DNA of 48,169 nucleotides. Source: Acidobacteriota bacterium. Lineage in GTDB: Bacteria; Acidobacteriota; Vicinamibacteria; Vicinamibacterales; UBA2999. Both the position numbers and the translations under genes were made by a program. Shown here one piece after another: positions 1-8,543 of this stretch; positions within the stretch are counted from its first letter, which is position 1, and the number at the start of each line of letters is the position of its first letter. The notes below the pieces were generated by a model. That model worked only from the letters and a program-made list of their open reading frames with translations. It was not told the DNA's origin and did not search any database. The DNA is taken from assembly GCA_030650395.1 (NCBI GenBank), contig JAUSDY010000009.1:1-48169 (forward strand), read 5' to 3'.

Positions 1-140
1 CCGCCGTTCACGATCACCGGAATCCGTGTTCACCATGGCCAGAATCGGTGTTCACGATGGCCGGAATCGCTGTTCAGCATCAGCGGAATGGGTGTTCACG
101 TTGAAACGGAATGAGTGTTCACGATGGACCGGAATACGCA
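1..140 (+). mobile_element. Terminal repeat array of an IS21-type element
   Basis: About six imperfect direct repeats of a roughly 22-base unit run through this stretch, each containing GTGTTCAC followed about ten bases later by CGGAAT. The array ends in CGGAATACGCA. Multiple subterminal repeats and a final CA are typical of IS21-family ends. The body of the element (istA and istB) would lie to the left, outside the window. The array stops abruptly where a different reading frame begins, so the element probably inserted into an older gene. The family assignment rests on the pattern alone. Confidence 0.6.
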
Positions 141-225
141 CAAGCAGGGTTGGACGGCGAAGGCGGGCCGGGCGACGTTCACCGAGATGCCGGCTCCACC
201 CGCGAAGCCGACGGCGAAGAAGTGA
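141..225 (+). pseudogene. C-terminal remnant of a gene cut by the IS end
   Basis: An open frame continues from the IS end to a TGA at 223-225 and encodes a basic, proline- and alanine-rich tail ending in PAPPAKPTAKK. Its stop overlaps the GTG start of the DUF2958 gene in a GTGA junction, the classic sign of translationally coupled neighbours. I take it as the surviving 3' end of the gene that preceded DUF2958 before the IS inserted. In-frame sequence to the left belongs to the repeat array and meets a stop at 112-114. The original function cannot be named from 27 residues. Confidence 0.45.
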
Positions 226-518
226 CCGACCAGCTCTTCCCCGACGCCGTGCGCTCGACGCTGCCGCTGCTCTACAGTCAGGAGCCCTTGGGCGAAGACG
301 CCATCGTGTTCGTCAAGTTCTTCACGCCGGATTCGTCGTGGACATGGTTCGCCACGGAGTTTGACGGCGACGACGTGTTCTTCGGCCTCGTCGTTGGTAT
401 GGAGACGGAACTCGGGTATTTCAGCCTCGCGGAACTCCGCAGTGCGCGCGGACCCTTGGGGCTGTCGATTGAGCGAGACGAACATTTCGCGCCGAAGACC
501 CTGGCGCAGGTGCGCTAG
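222..518 (+). CDS. DUF2958 domain protein
   Basis: A 98-residue protein matching DUF2958, a small domain of unknown biochemical function common on integrative elements and plasmids. Recognisable blocks are LPLLYSQE, then VKFFTPDSSWTWFATEF, a stretch with FFGLVVGMETELGYFSL, and the end block GPLGLSIERDEHF. I chose the GTG at 222 because it overlaps the upstream stop codon (GTGA) and removes a repeat-encoded N terminus with no family similarity; a start at 111 would read out of the IS array. A strong hairpin follows, then the recombinase gene. The context is mobile DNA. Confidence 0.8.
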   Translation: MTDQLFPDAVRSTLPLLYSQEPLGEDAIVFVKFFTPDSSWTWFATEFDGDDVFFGLVVGMETELGYFSLAELRSARGPLGLSIERDEHFAPKTLAQVR

Positions 519-526
519 TCGCAAAC

Positions 527-553
527 GGCCAGCCGGGATTCGTCCGGCTGGCC
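527..553 (+). terminator. Hairpin between DUF2958 and recombinase
   Basis: A perfect 10-base-pair stem (GGCCAGCCGG with CCGGCTGGCC) closes a 7-base loop nine bases after the DUF2958 stop. There is no U-run, so it may be a factor-assisted terminator or a structure limiting readthrough into the recombinase, whose Shine-Dalgarno sequence begins five bases later. Confidence 0.5.
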
Positions 554-568
554 CTCTGGGAGGAACTT

Positions 569-2230
569 ATGATTGCCGCCATTTACGCACGCAAAAGCAC
601 CGCACAAGACGACGTTGCCGAAGAAGCGAAGTCCGTTACACGGCAGGTTGACGGAGCGCGAGCCTTCATCCAGACGCGCGGCTGGACGCTGGACGAGGCA
701 CATGTCTACAAGGACGACAACGTGAGCGGCACATTGTTCGCGAACCGCGCCGAGTTCCAGCGCATGATGCGCGACGCAGCAGCCGGAGCCTTCGATGCCG
801 TCGTGTTCTTTGACCTCGACCGCTTCGGGCGCAACGCCAGCAAGACTATGGTGGCCCTGAATACGCTGGCGGACCTCGGCGTCTCCATCTGGGACTACAG
901 CACCGGCCTCGCCGTGGACCTCGACTCCTTCGCAGGCGAGACGATGACGTTCCTCAAGGCCCGCTTCGCACAGGAGCAGCGAGAGCAGGCCCGGAAGCAC
1001 ACCCGTGAAGCGATGCGGCAGAAGGCCAAGCAGGGCTACGTCACGGGCGGCAAGGTGTTCGGCTACGACAACGTCTTCATCACGAAGGGTCAGACCGACA
1101 GGCGCATCAACGACGCTGAGGCTGCCATTGTCCGCGACATCTATACACGTTTCGCTGGTGGCGAAGGCGCGCGGACCATAGCGGAGGCGCTCAACCGCAA
1201 GAGGGTGCCCACGATACGCGCGCAGCGGAAGCGGCCGAGCGGCTGGGGTCCGTCGACGATTCGCGCCGTGCTGGAGCGCCCACTCTACCGTGGTCAGATT
1301 GTCTACGGCCGCATGGTGAGCGCCTACGGGCGGGAACTGGGCAAGCGCGTGACTCGCAAGGATGGGACCGCGCGAGAGTGTGGTCAACTGCCGCGACCCG
1401 AGGACACGTGGATACAGTGCGACGCGCCACACCTCCGCATCATTGAGGCTGACCTCGCGGCGCGGGTGGATGCCCGACGCCTGGACCGACGCACGCGCTA
1501 CCTCGCATCAGTGGCGCGTGGTGACGGCCGCGTGCCGGAGCGCGCTTATGGCAAGTATCTGCTGAGTGGGGGGATGTTGGTCTGTCCACAGTGCGGCGGG
1601 CATTTCGAAGCACGGAAACATCCGTGGCATGACCAGCCCGGCGAAGTCTACACGTGCTCGACCCGACGCCGTAAACCGGGGATGTGCGACAACATGATGG
1701 CGCTGCCCATCGGTGAGACAGACGACCAGATACTGAGCATCATCGACGGTCAGGTCCTGTGTCCGAGCGTCATCGAGGAACTGTTGCTGTTGGTCGACCG
1801 AGGCGAGGCGGACGACAGTGCGCGTCTGACTGCTGACCGCCAACGGTTGTGCAAAGAGATAAGTCGGTTCGTCGACTCCATCGCTGAGGGCAAGCCGCCA
1901 GCCGCGATTACGGCGGCTATCAACGAAAGGGAAGCGGAAGTCGCGCGGCTCGATGTCAAGCTGCGCACGCCGAGGCCTGCGCGGCCCAACATCGACAAAC
2001 TCCGCCAAGCCCTCACACTCCGTGCTAAGCAGTGGAAGGCCGACCTCCGCGCCGAGCCGCAGGTGGCCCGTCTGCTGGTGCGGCGGTTGATGGGACCGCT
2101 GGTGCTACACGACGAGGCGCCGGATTGGATTCCGTTTGAGGCGCCCGTCAAGGCCGGGTTGCTGGATGGGCTGCAGCCCACCCTTCATGTGGCGTCCCCG
2201 AGGGGATTCGAACCCGTGGCACTCGGGTGA
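569..2230 (+). CDS. Large serine recombinase (site-specific integrase)
   Basis: A 553-residue large serine recombinase that would integrate or excise a mobile element by a 5'-phosphoserine mechanism. The resolvase-type catalytic domain spans about 1-150 with nucleophile Ser10 in YARKS and the DLDRFGR block near 82-88. A Recombinase domain follows (about 155-270), then a zinc ribbon with Cys339, Cys342, Cys363 and Cys373, and a coiled C-terminal region. A strong Shine-Dalgarno sequence (GGGAGGAA) precedes the ATG. The last residues, SPRGFEPVALG, are encoded by sequence resembling the 3' end of a tRNA read on the minus strand, so the C terminus runs through an attachment-site-like sequence. Confidence 0.93.
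   Translation: MIAAIYARKSTAQDDVAEEAKSVTRQVDGARAFIQTRGWTLDEAHVYKDDNVSGTLFANRAEFQRMMRDAAAGAFDAVVFFDLDRFGRNASKTMVALNTLADLGVSIWDYSTGLAVDLDSFAGETMTFLKARFAQEQREQARKHTREAMRQKAKQGYVTGGKVFGYDNVFITKGQTDRRINDAEAAIVRDIYTRFAGGEGARTIAEALNRKRVPTIRAQRKRPSGWGPSTIRAVLERPLYRGQIVYGRMVSAYGRELGKRVTRKDGTARECGQLPRPEDTWIQCDAPHLRIIEADLAARVDARRLDRRTRYLASVARGDGRVPERAYGKYLLSGGMLVCPQCGGHFEARKHPWHDQPGEVYTCSTRRRKPGMCDNMMALPIGETDDQILSIIDGQVLCPSVIEELLLLVDRGEADDSARLTADRQRLCKEISRFVDSIAEGKPPAAITAAINEREAEVARLDVKLRTPRPARPNIDKLRQALTLRAKQWKADLRAEPQVARLLVRRLMGPLVLHDEAPDWIPFEAPVKAGLLDGLQPTLHVASPRGFEPVALG
2190..2220 (-). other. tRNA 3'-end-like fragment, candidate att core
   Basis: Read on the minus strand this is GGGTTCGAATCCCC, then an acceptor-like CGGGGAC, a G and CCA: the T-arm, acceptor strand and CCA tail of a tRNA. 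No matching 5' acceptor, D-arm or anticodon arm is found to its right, so it is not an intact gene. Such fragments are usual attachment-site remnants of elements that integrate at tRNA 3' ends. It lies inside the end of the recombinase gene. Confidence 0.65.
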
Positions 2231-2267
2231 GGTGGGAAGCCGTTTCTGGGTTTCCGTATTTCTGCCT

Positions 2268-2289
2268 GCCCCGAGCGAAGTCGAGGGGT
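2268..2289. repeat. Small hairpin repeat with GAGCGAAGTCGAG core
   Basis: CCCC and GGGG flank a core containing GAGCGAAGTC and form a bulged hairpin in the gap between the recombinase and the LON-domain gene. It resembles short REP-like repeats that recur in many environmental genomes. The rest of 2231-2319 shows no gene. Confidence 0.4.
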
Positions 2290-2319
2290 GCTTCCGTGGC
2301 TGAATTGTCGGTTGCAGCT

Positions 2320-2955
2320 CTAGTGCACTCTGCCCGCGTCGCCGTGTTTCATCAACGCCTTCATCTCCAGCAGCTCCACCATCGACCGGCACCGCGCCAG
2401 CGGGCCCTTGCGTTCGAGTAGCGCGAGCTTCTCCAACGGTTCGAACTCCAGGTACTGCGCGAGCGCGTTCACCAGGTCTTCGTCCGGCATGCTCTGCGGC
2501 AGGCGATGCTCGGCGAGGGCGCCGTCGAAGAGCGGCGTCAGCAGGGCCTCGAGTTTCTGGCGCTCGCTCTTGAGCGCATCACGCTCGCTGCCCGGCACCA
2601 TTTCGTCGACCGTCGTCACCAGCGCGCGCCGATACTGCGTGCCGGCGATCGGATCCTCCTCGCCATGCACGATGAACTTCTCCAGGCCGCGGAGGATCAG
2701 GTTGTAGCGGCCGTCTTCCATCCGCTCGACGTGGGTGATAAGGCCCGAACAGCCGGTGCCGTAGATCGGCGGCCGGCCTTCGTAGTCGTCTTCGAAGCCG
2801 GGCTTGAGCAGCACCATCCCGATGATGCGATCGCCCGACAACGCCTCGGCGATCATCTGGCGGTAGCGCGGCTCGAAAATGTGGAGCGGCAAAAACACGT
2901 TGGGGAACAGGACTACAGACGGGAGGGGGAAGATAGGCAGGGAAGACGGGAACAT
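2320..2955 (-). CDS. LON substrate-binding-domain protein
   Basis: A 211-residue stand-alone LON N-terminal domain protein (PUA-like fold), not a full Lon protease: no ATPase or protease domain follows. The hallmark start FPLPSVVLFPNVFLPLHIFE is clear, followed by YRQMIAEAL and the GTGCSGLI block. In Lon this domain recognises substrates; free-standing versions have no settled role. I start at the ATG at 2955 because the family motif begins within five residues. It lies five bases after the VWA stop and is probably the last gene of the MoxR-VWA-LON operon. No strong Shine-Dalgarno sequence is visible, so translational coupling is likely. Confidence 0.87.
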   Translation of the reverse strand: MFPSSLPIFPLPSVVLFPNVFLPLHIFEPRYRQMIAEALSGDRIIGMVLLKPGFEDDYEGRPPIYGTGCSGLITHVERMEDGRYNLILRGLEKFIVHGEEDPIAGTQYRRALVTTVDEMVPGSERDALKSERQKLEALLTPLFDGALAEHRLPQSMPDEDLVNALAQYLEFEPLEKLALLERKGPLARCRSMVELLEMKALMKHGDAGRVH

Positions 2956-2960
2956 CGCGA

Positions 2961-4316
2961 TCAGTGAATCGTCTTGGTCTTCTTGTCCATGTAGTCCATG
3001 AGGACGTACTCGCCGAGCGTGTAAGGCGTCGTGAAGTAGGCCTTGCCGCGGCACATCGCCGCGACGCGGCGGACGAACGCGACGAGGTCGTAGTCGCGGG
3101 CGAGCATGAAGGTGTTGATCATGATCCCCGCCTTGGCACACGCTGACACTTCGGCCAGCGTCTCGCCGATCACGAACGGGTCGAGGCCGAACGGGTTCTT
3201 GTAGATGCGCCCATCCGGCTGGGTCAGCGCCGACGGCTTGCCGTCGGTGATCATCACGATCTGCCGCATGTCTTTGCGCTGGCGCTCGAGAATGCGGCGC
3301 GCCACGCGCAGGCCCTCGCGGGTGTTGGTGTAGTACGGTCCGACCCGCACGCGGCCGAGCTCGCGCAGCGGGATCTCTTCGGCGCTGTCGTGAAACAACA
3401 CCGCGTGCAGCGTGTCGCCGGGGTACTGCGTGCGGATGAGATGCGAGAGCGCCATCGCCACGCGCTTGGCGGGGGTGAAGCGATCCTCGCCGTAGAGGAT
3501 CATGCTGTGGCTGCAGTCGAGCATCAGCACCGTTGCGCACGAGCTCTGGTACTCGCCCTGCGCAACCATCAGGTCTGAATAGTCGATGTCGATGCCGCTG
3601 TCAGCGCGGCCCGGATCATCCATGCGGGTCTGAAGACCCGCCTCTACATTTGCGGCCTCAGCCACAGCGCGTTCGTCGGCTTGGCGCTGCACAGCGTTGA
3701 GGATCGTCGCGGTGGCGTCGATGTTCATCGTGTCGCCGAACTCGTACGGTTTCGGCGCGCCGCTGGTTTCGATGCCGGTCGAGAGGTCCCGCGTGTCGTG
3801 CCGGCCGGCGCTGCTGTGGCCGGACGAGCCCAATAGATCGCGCAACGCGCGGTAGCCGAGAAAATCGAGCGCCTTGTCGGTGACCTCGAACTTGACCTCG
3901 CCGGGCTCGCCTTCGCCGCCGCCGCCCTGCGCGCGCCGCGCCTTTTCGGCGTCGAGGTCGGGCGGGGTGGTGATGTAGCCCGACTCTTTCATCCGGTCAA
4001 TGATGTTCTGGATCAACTCTTCGAGCTGATCGCGAGCGGCCTGCCTGTCCTGAGCGAGGCGCTCCGGACCTTCCGCCGAGTCGAAGGAATCGCCGAACAG
4101 CTTCTCCAGCAGGTCCTCGGGCAGCACACCGCCGTTGAACAGCGCCTCCAGAATCGCGTCGTGCAGCGCCTGCATGGTGCGGTCGCTGTCGTCGCCGGTA
4201 TCGCGCGGGTTCCCGAAGCCGCTCGACAGCAGCAGGTCGGAGAGCTTCGACATGAGATCGTCCATGTCGAGCTCGTCCATCAGGTTGGGAACGTATTTCG
4301 TGTATTTGTACTTCAA
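2961..4316 (-). CDS. VWA (CoxE/ViaA-like) domain protein
   Basis: A 451-residue protein with a C-terminal von Willebrand A domain (about 262-430). The metal-binding MIDAS motif is intact (Asp267, Ser269, Ser271 in DCSHS) and MITDGKP supplies the later acidic residue. The N-terminal half is charged and helical, with a Gly-rich linker near 130. VWA proteins beside MoxR AAA ATPases act as partners in chelatase- or chaperone-like remodelling of targets. The start is a TTG at 4316, preceded by AAGG-rich repeat sequence; the [11 protein letters not shown] beginning looks native. Residues about 223-231 are encoded by a hairpin repeat inserted in frame. Confidence 0.88.
   Translation of the reverse strand: MKYKYTKYVPNLMDELDMDDLMSKLSDLLLSSGFGNPRDTGDDSDRTMQALHDAILEALFNGGVLPEDLLEKLFGDSFDSAEGPERLAQDRQAARDQLEELIQNIIDRMKESGYITTPPDLDAEKARRAQGGGGEGEPGEVKFEVTDKALDFLGYRALRDLLGSSGHSSAGRHDTRDLSTGIETSGAPKPYEFGDTMNIDATATILNAVQRQADERAVAEAANVEAGLQTRMDDPGRADSGIDIDYSDLMVAQGEYQSSCATVLMLDCSHSMILYGEDRFTPAKRVAMALSHLIRTQYPGDTLHAVLFHDSAEEIPLRELGRVRVGPYYTNTREGLRVARRILERQRKDMRQIVMITDGKPSALTQPDGRIYKNPFGLDPFVIGETLAEVSACAKAGIMINTFMLARDYDLVAFVRRVAAMCRGKAYFTTPYTLGEYVLMDYMDKKTKTIH
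3624..3641. repeat. Perfect hairpin repeat inside the VWA gene
   Basis: GCGGGTCT and AGACCCGC form a perfect 8-base-pair stem around a GA loop, followed by CTCTAC. It has the same architecture as 35893-35910 (GCGGACCT, GA, AGGTCCGC, then GCTAC). It is read in frame in a linker before the MIDAS strand. Confidence 0.7.
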
Positions 4317-4344
4317 GCCCTTAGGTCCTTAAGCCCTCAAGGCC
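4317..4344. repeat. Short tandem array between AAA and VWA genes
   Basis: Near-copies of a 7-8 base unit fill the whole gap; on the minus strand it reads GGCCTTGAGGGCTTAAGGAC and continues similarly. It abuts the TTG start of the VWA gene and supplies the only Shine-Dalgarno-like bases (AAGG). A related array precedes the thioesterase gene at 47343-47412. Confidence 0.55.
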
Positions 4345-5868
4345 TCAGTTGTAGTAGCGCTTCTTCTTCCGCCCGCCGCCTTCGATCTCGTCCTCATCGT
4401 CCGGCGTCAGCACGGGGGTGCGCGACTGCGGTTGCTGAGGGCGACGGGCGGGCTCGGCGCCGTGGTAGCCGCGGTCTTCGTTGCGGCTGATTTTCTTCTG
4501 CGAATAGAGGCCCTCGAGCACGAAGTCGATGCCGGCGGCCAGCATCGGCACCGGCGCATCGGGCGCCACGCCGGCCTGGTGCGCGAGCTCGACGAGGCCC
4601 TGCACGCGCCGGGCCTGCGCGACCAGCGTCTGCGCCGGCGTCGTGTCTGACAGCGTCAGTGAGCCGCCGAGGTCGAACCACTCGATCACCGGCTTGAGGT
4701 CGGTGTTGGGGAAGTAGCCGTCGAACACCGTCGACACGCCGGCGCGCACCAGGTCGCGCGCCACCTGGTCGGCGCCCTTGAGCTCGCCTTCATATTCGAG
4801 CTCGAACTTGCCCGTCATCGACGGCAGCGCCGCATAGACGTCGGTCACGCGCGTGACGATCGGCGACTCGCCATTGAACAGGGCGCGGCGCTCGGCGTTG
4901 GAGACCGCGGTCTCGAGCACGCTGATCGGCATGCGCTGGCTCACGCCCGAGCGCTTGTCGACCTTCCGCTCGATGCGCGCCTGGAAGGCGATTTCTTCAA
5001 CCACTTCGCGGACGAAGCGCGGCACCTCGATCGCCGGGCCGCGCGCGACCCAGGCTTCCTGCGAGGTGATCTCGATCGCGTCCGAGCGGTTGCTCATGTA
5101 GTGCGTGCGGATCTCGGCGCCGATGCGATCCTTGAGCGGCGTGATGATCTTGCCGCGCGCCGTGTAGTCTTCGGGGTTGGCGGTGAAGACGATCATCACG
5201 TCGAGCGGCAGGCGCACGGGGTAGCCCTTAATCTGGACGTCGCCCTCCTGCAGGATGTTGAACAGGCCGACCTGGATTTTTCCGGCGAGGTCGGGCAGCT
5301 CGTTGATCGCGAAGATACCGCGATTGGAGCGGGGCAGCAGGCCGAAATGCATCGACAGCTCGTTGCCCAGCTGCAGGCCGCTCTTGGCGGCCTTGATCGG
5401 ATCGATGTCGCCAATCATGTCGGCAATCGTGACGTCGGGCGTGGCCAGCTTCTCGACGTAGCGGGCCTCGCGCGGCCGCCAGGCAATCGGCATTTGATCG
5501 CCTTCGGCCTTGACGCGCGCCTGCCCGAACGCCGACAGCGGCGCGAGCGGGTCGTCGTTGATCTCGCTGTCGGGAATCACGGGAATCCACTCATCGAGCA
5601 GCGTCGTTAGTGCGCGGAGAATGCGCGTCTTGGCCTGGCCGCGCAGCCCGAGCAGGATGAAGTGATGGCGCGCGAGCACCGCGTTCACCAGCTGCGGCAC
5701 GACCGAGTCGTCGTAGCCGATGATGCCGGGAAACAGCGGGTCTTTCCGCCGCAGCTTCTCGGACAAGTTATCGCGCACCTCGTCTCTGACCGAGCGGCGG
5801 CGAACCTCGCCCTTGGCGACGGCGGCTTTTAGTTGTGCAAGGGTTTCAATGCGTGGCGAAGACGACAT
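4345..5868 (-). CDS. MoxR/Mg-chelatase-like AAA+ ATPase
   Basis: A 507-residue AAA+ ATPase of the ChlI/MoxR type. The Walker A motif is GLRGQAKT (74-81) and the Walker B strand is GIFAINE with Asn189-Glu190 in place of the usual Asp-Glu. A helix-2-type insert is followed by [18 protein letters not shown], typical of chelatase-family sensor 1 and arginine-finger regions. The C-terminal part is helical and ends in acidic then basic residues. It would power remodelling by the VWA partner encoded next. A GATAAT box lies six bases before the ATG, so the operon promoter appears to sit here and the transcript may be leaderless. Confidence 0.9.
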   Translation of the reverse strand: MSSSPRIETLAQLKAAVAKGEVRRRSVRDEVRDNLSEKLRRKDPLFPGIIGYDDSVVPQLVNAVLARHHFILLGLRGQAKTRILRALTTLLDEWIPVIPDSEINDDPLAPLSAFGQARVKAEGDQMPIAWRPREARYVEKLATPDVTIADMIGDIDPIKAAKSGLQLGNELSMHFGLLPRSNRGIFAINELPDLAGKIQVGLFNILQEGDVQIKGYPVRLPLDVMIVFTANPEDYTARGKIITPLKDRIGAEIRTHYMSNRSDAIEITSQEAWVARGPAIEVPRFVREVVEEIAFQARIERKVDKRSGVSQRMPISVLETAVSNAERRALFNGESPIVTRVTDVYAALPSMTGKFELEYEGELKGADQVARDLVRAGVSTVFDGYFPNTDLKPVIEWFDLGGSLTLSDTTPAQTLVAQARRVQGLVELAHQAGVAPDAPVPMLAAGIDFVLEGLYSQKKISRNEDRGYHGAEPARRPQQPQSRTPVLTPDDEDEIEGGGRKKKRYYN

Positions 5869-5880
5869 ATCCCTATTATC
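5869..5880 (-). promoter_or_regulatory. -10 box six bases before the MoxR start
   Basis: On the minus strand GATAAT (5 of 6 matches to TATAAT) is followed by six bases and ATG. Transcription would begin at or next to the start codon. AGGGAT in the spacer could alternatively serve as a weak Shine-Dalgarno sequence. The box overlaps the last bases of the upstream gene. Confidence 0.5.
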
Positions 5881-6658
5881 CCTCGCCCGGGAGCCGTGGC
5901 GACAACCCTTCAGGTTTGCGCAGCGGCGGCAACTGGTAGGAAACGCCCTTTCGCAGCACCGCGTTCTCTTTTTGTAACGTCAGCGGATAGACGGTGCGCA
6001 ATCCGTGCGCGGTGTGCCGGTCGAACGGCGCGCCCAACGTGTACCACCCGTCGGGCGTGATCACGAACGTGCCCTTCTGCCAGCCAGGCTTTCGGCGTGA
6101 GGCGACGACAACGAGATCGACATCCGGCAGCGAGGCCCACGTTCCCGGGTAAAGGCGATCGGGTTCTTCCGCGCCTTCGGCGCCGAGCCGGGCGCGGCGC
6201 ACCGAGCCTTCCTTCGCGGAGCGTCGCGTTCGCCTCGCCAGCCAATCAAGACCGGTCAGCACGGGGTCGCCATGCGGTTCGGCGACCCACCACGATGCGA
6301 CGCGCAGCCAGCCGCTGGCGACCAGGTAGACGCTGAACAGTCCCAATGGCGTGAAGAAGGCAAACGCAATAGGCGACACGATCGAGATGGCGAAGGGCAC
6401 CGCACTGACTTCAGCCGTCTCCGGTAACGTTCCGGCCACCTGCCGTCCCGCGATCTCGAGGATGGATGTGGCGGGTGAGGCCTTGACCTGTTCGAGGTAG
6501 GCGAAGAAGCCGACGATGCCGAGCGCGGTGCCGGCCAGTGCGGTCAGGGCGCCCGACACGGGCGCCATCACGTGGATGGGCATCCAGTCGAAGCGGGGCC
6601 AGTAACGACGCGGTAAGACCGCGACGAAGATGGCGCCGATGGTCTCAAACATCCGCAC
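5876..6658 (-). CDS. Membrane protein of unknown function
   Basis: About 260 residues. Two hydrophobic stretches in the first half (around [20 protein letters not shown] and [20 protein letters not shown]) are followed by a soluble, arginine-rich C-terminal half with the segment [16 protein letters not shown] recognise no family. I start at the GTG at 6658 because a TATACT box lies exactly six bases upstream; an ATG two codons later is the alternative. A longer frame to 6790 would translate the decamer array and is rejected. It ends seven bases before the MoxR gene and runs divergently from the GDPD operon. Confidence 0.6.
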   Translation of the reverse strand: MRMFETIGAIFVAVLPRRYWPRFDWMPIHVMAPVSGALTALAGTALGIVGFFAYLEQVKASPATSILEIAGRQVAGTLPETAEVSAVPFAISIVSPIAFAFFTPLGLFSVYLVASGWLRVASWWVAEPHGDPVLTGLDWLARRTRRSAKEGSVRRARLGAEGAEEPDRLYPGTWASLPDVDLVVVASRRKPGWQKGTFVITPDGWYTLGAPFDRHTAHGLRTVYPLTLQKENAVLRKGVSYQLPPLRKPEGLSPRLPGEG

Positions 6659-6670
6659 GGCGGCAGTATA
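6659..6670 (-). promoter_or_regulatory. -10 box TATACT, leaderless start for membrane protein
   Basis: TATACT on the minus strand (plus 6665-6670) is followed by GCCGCC and GTG. The -35 region would fall inside the decamer array; no clear -35 hexamer is seen. Confidence 0.55.
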
Positions 6671-6750
6671 TGAAAGGTTCTGAAAGGTTCGGAAAGGTTC
6701 TGAAAGGTTCGGAAAGGTTCTGAAGGGTTCTGAAAGGTTCTGAAAGGTTG
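6671..6750. repeat. Eight-copy decamer array between divergent promoters
   Basis: Exactly eight consecutive copies of a 10-base unit, consensus TGAAAGGTTC, with single-base variants (GGAAAGGTTC twice, TGAAGGGTTC once, final TGAAAGGTTG). The array fills the gap between the divergent TATACT and TAACAT boxes. A 10-base period is close to one DNA helical turn, so all units face the same side of the helix. Confidence 0.95.
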
Positions 6751-6756
6751 TCGGTC

Positions 6757-6768
6757 TAACATTGCGCC
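6757..6768 (+). promoter_or_regulatory. -10 box TAACAT before the GDPD start
   Basis: TAACAT (4 of 6 matches) at 6757-6762 is followed by six bases and the GTG at 6769, the same geometry as the divergent promoter on the other side of the decamer array. Confidence 0.45.
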
Positions 6769-7590
6769 GTGCGCCCCGCGAACGATTCACGGCCGCCGGT
6801 GTTTCAGTCGCCCCGTCCGTTGGTGTTCGCCCATCGGGGCGGCGCGCGACTGGCGCCGGAGAACACCATCCCGGCGTTCGACAACGGCTTCGCGCTTGGC
6901 GCCGATGGTTTCGAGCTCGACGTGCAGTTGTCGTCCGACGGCATCCCGGTCGTCATCCACGATCACACGCTCGAGCGCACCACCGATCACACCGGGCCGG
7001 TGCACGCGCTGACGGCCGATGATCTGGCCCGCGTCGATGCGGGACATCGATTCGAGCACGACGGCGTCTTCACCTACCGCGGCCGGGGCATCGGCATCCC
7101 GCGGCTCGATGCCGTGCTCGCCCGCTACCCCGACGCGCGGATCATCATCGAGATGAAAGGCGGGCAGCCCGAGCTGGCTAGCGCCGTGGCGCGCGAGGTG
7201 CGGCGCGCCAGCGCGGTTGATCGCGTCTGCGTCGGCTCGTTCTATCAGAGGTCGATTGCGACGCTTCGCGCCGAGGCTCCGGAGATCGTCACGAGCGCAT
7301 CGCAACCCGAAGCGAGATGGACGCTGCATCGCTCGTGGGTGCGGTGGCCGTGGATCGGCCCGCGGCCGTACGTGGCCTTCCAGGTGCCCGAGTTCGCCGG
7401 ACGCATGCGCGTGGTGTCGCCGGCGTTCGTCCGGCAGGTCCATCGCGAAGGACAGGTGCTGCAGGTGTGGGTGGTCAACGACGAAGCCGACATCATTCGC
7501 CTGCTCGAGTGGGGCGTCGACGGCGTCATTTCCGATCGGCCCGACATCGCCGTGAGCACAGCGGCGGCGTGGTATAAGAAACGCCAATGA
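6769..7590 (+). CDS. Glycerophosphodiester phosphodiesterase
   Basis: A 273-residue GDPD-family enzyme with a TIM-barrel fold that hydrolyses glycerophosphodiesters to glycerol-3-phosphate and an alcohol. Catalytic and metal-binding residues are in place: His22 in FAHRGG, Glu31 in APENT, Glu49 and Asp51 in FELDVQ, and His64 in VVIHDH. The C-terminal VWVVNDEADI and GVDGVISDRPD blocks are typical of the family. No signal peptide is seen, so it is probably cytoplasmic. The start is GTG, six bases after a TAACAT box. Its stop overlaps the next ATG (ATGA), so the two genes are coupled. Confidence 0.94.
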   Translation: MRPANDSRPPVFQSPRPLVFAHRGGARLAPENTIPAFDNGFALGADGFELDVQLSSDGIPVVIHDHTLERTTDHTGPVHALTADDLARVDAGHRFEHDGVFTYRGRGIGIPRLDAVLARYPDARIIIEMKGGQPELASAVAREVRRASAVDRVCVGSFYQRSIATLRAEAPEIVTSASQPEARWTLHRSWVRWPWIGPRPYVAFQVPEFAGRMRVVSPAFVRQVHREGQVLQVWVVNDEADIIRLLEWGVDGVISDRPDIAVSTAAAWYKKRQ

Positions 7591-8543
7591 CCCCTCCGAG
7601 CCTGAACGACATCTACGTGGCTCGAGAGCGCATTGCCCCGCACGTTCCGCCGACGCCGTTGATGCGTCACCCGCTGCTCGATGCCGAGAGCGGCCTCAGC
7701 ATCTGGGTCAAGCACGAGAATCACAACCCGACCTGCGCCTTCAAGGTGCGCGGCGGGTTGAACCTGGTCGGCTCGCTCACACCCGCCGAACGCGCGCGCG
7801 GCATCGTCACGGCAAGCACCGGCAACCACGGACAATCGATCGCCCTGGCCTCGCGCCTGCACGGCGTGGCGTGCACGGTGTTTGTGCCCGAAGGCAACAA
7901 CCCGGACAAGAACGCGGCGATGCGCGCCTACGGCGCCACCGTCGAAGAGGGCGGCCGTGATTTCGACGAGGCCCGCGAGCGCTGCGAACGGCGCGCCGCC
8001 GACACCGGCGCGCGCTACGTGCATTCCGCCAACGAGCCGATGTTGCTCGCCGGGGTTGGCACCTACGCGCTCGAGCTGTTCGAGAAACTGCCGGATGTCG
8101 ACGTCGTCTACGTTCCGATCGGCGGCGGCTCCGGCGCCTGCGGCTTGATCACCGTCCGCAACGCCCTCCGCGCCAAGACCCGCATCGTCGGCATTGGTGC
8201 GGTGAACGCGGACGCCGTCTTCCGATCGTGGAAGGGATCCGCGCGCGTGACTGGAGCGGCCGCCAACACCTTCGCTGAAGGCATCGCCACGCGCGTGACG
8301 TTCGACCTCACATTCGGATTGCTCAAGCAGTACCTCGACGACTTTATCCAGTTGAGCGAGGACGAGCTGGCCGACGGCGTGCGGCTGGCGCTTCGCACCA
8401 CGCACAACCTCACGGAAGGCGCCGGGTCGGCGGCGATTGCGGCGGCGGTCAAGCAGAAGGATCAACTGAAAGGGCAGCGCGTCGCCTGCATCATGAGCGG
8501 CGGCAATCTCGATCGCGCCAAGCTGAAGTGGATCCTGCAGTGA
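7587..8543 (+). CDS. PLP-dependent threonine/serine dehydratase-like enzyme
   Basis: A 318-residue fold-type II PLP enzyme of the threonine dehydratase family. The Schiff-base lysine is Lys53 in CAFKVRGG. The substrate loop TASTGNHGQS and the phosphate-binding PIGGGSGACG are intact, and SGGNLD closes the fold. There is no ACT regulatory domain, so it resembles catabolic dehydratases (serine/threonine, or the hydroxyectoine-type EutB group) rather than biosynthetic IlvA. The exact substrate cannot be told from sequence. It overlaps the GDPD stop by four bases and the next gene by a GTGA junction. Confidence 0.9.
   Translation: MTPPSLNDIYVARERIAPHVPPTPLMRHPLLDAESGLSIWVKHENHNPTCAFKVRGGLNLVGSLTPAERARGIVTASTGNHGQSIALASRLHGVACTVFVPEGNNPDKNAAMRAYGATVEEGGRDFDEARERCERRAADTGARYVHSANEPMLLAGVGTYALELFEKLPDVDVVYVPIGGGSGACGLITVRNALRAKTRIVGIGAVNADAVFRSWKGSARVTGAAANTFAEGIATRVTFDLTFGLLKQYLDDFIQLSEDELADGVRLALRTTHNLTEGAGSAAIAAAVKQKDQLKGQRVACIMSGGNLDRAKLKWILQ

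Noticed and set aside
111-518. DUF2958 start at 111
   Set aside because: The extra N terminus is encoded by the IS repeat array and a different gene's tail; the GTGA overlap at 222 is better supported.
2187-2265. Intact tRNA gene on the minus strand
   Set aside because: The T-arm and CCA end are recognisable, but no complementary 5' acceptor strand or anticodon arm lies at the right distance, and one T-stem pair is mismatched.
2320-3540. A fused 406-codon frame extending the LON-domain protein upstream
   Set aside because: The extra part lies antiparallel in frame to nothing but is the alternative frame of the VWA gene; the LON motif begins at the ATG at 2955.
5876-6790. Longer N terminus for the unknown membrane protein
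   Set aside because: It would translate the decamer array into a Leu-Ser-Glu-Pro-Phe-Arg repeat and overlap the divergent GDPD start; the TATACT box supports the start at 6658.
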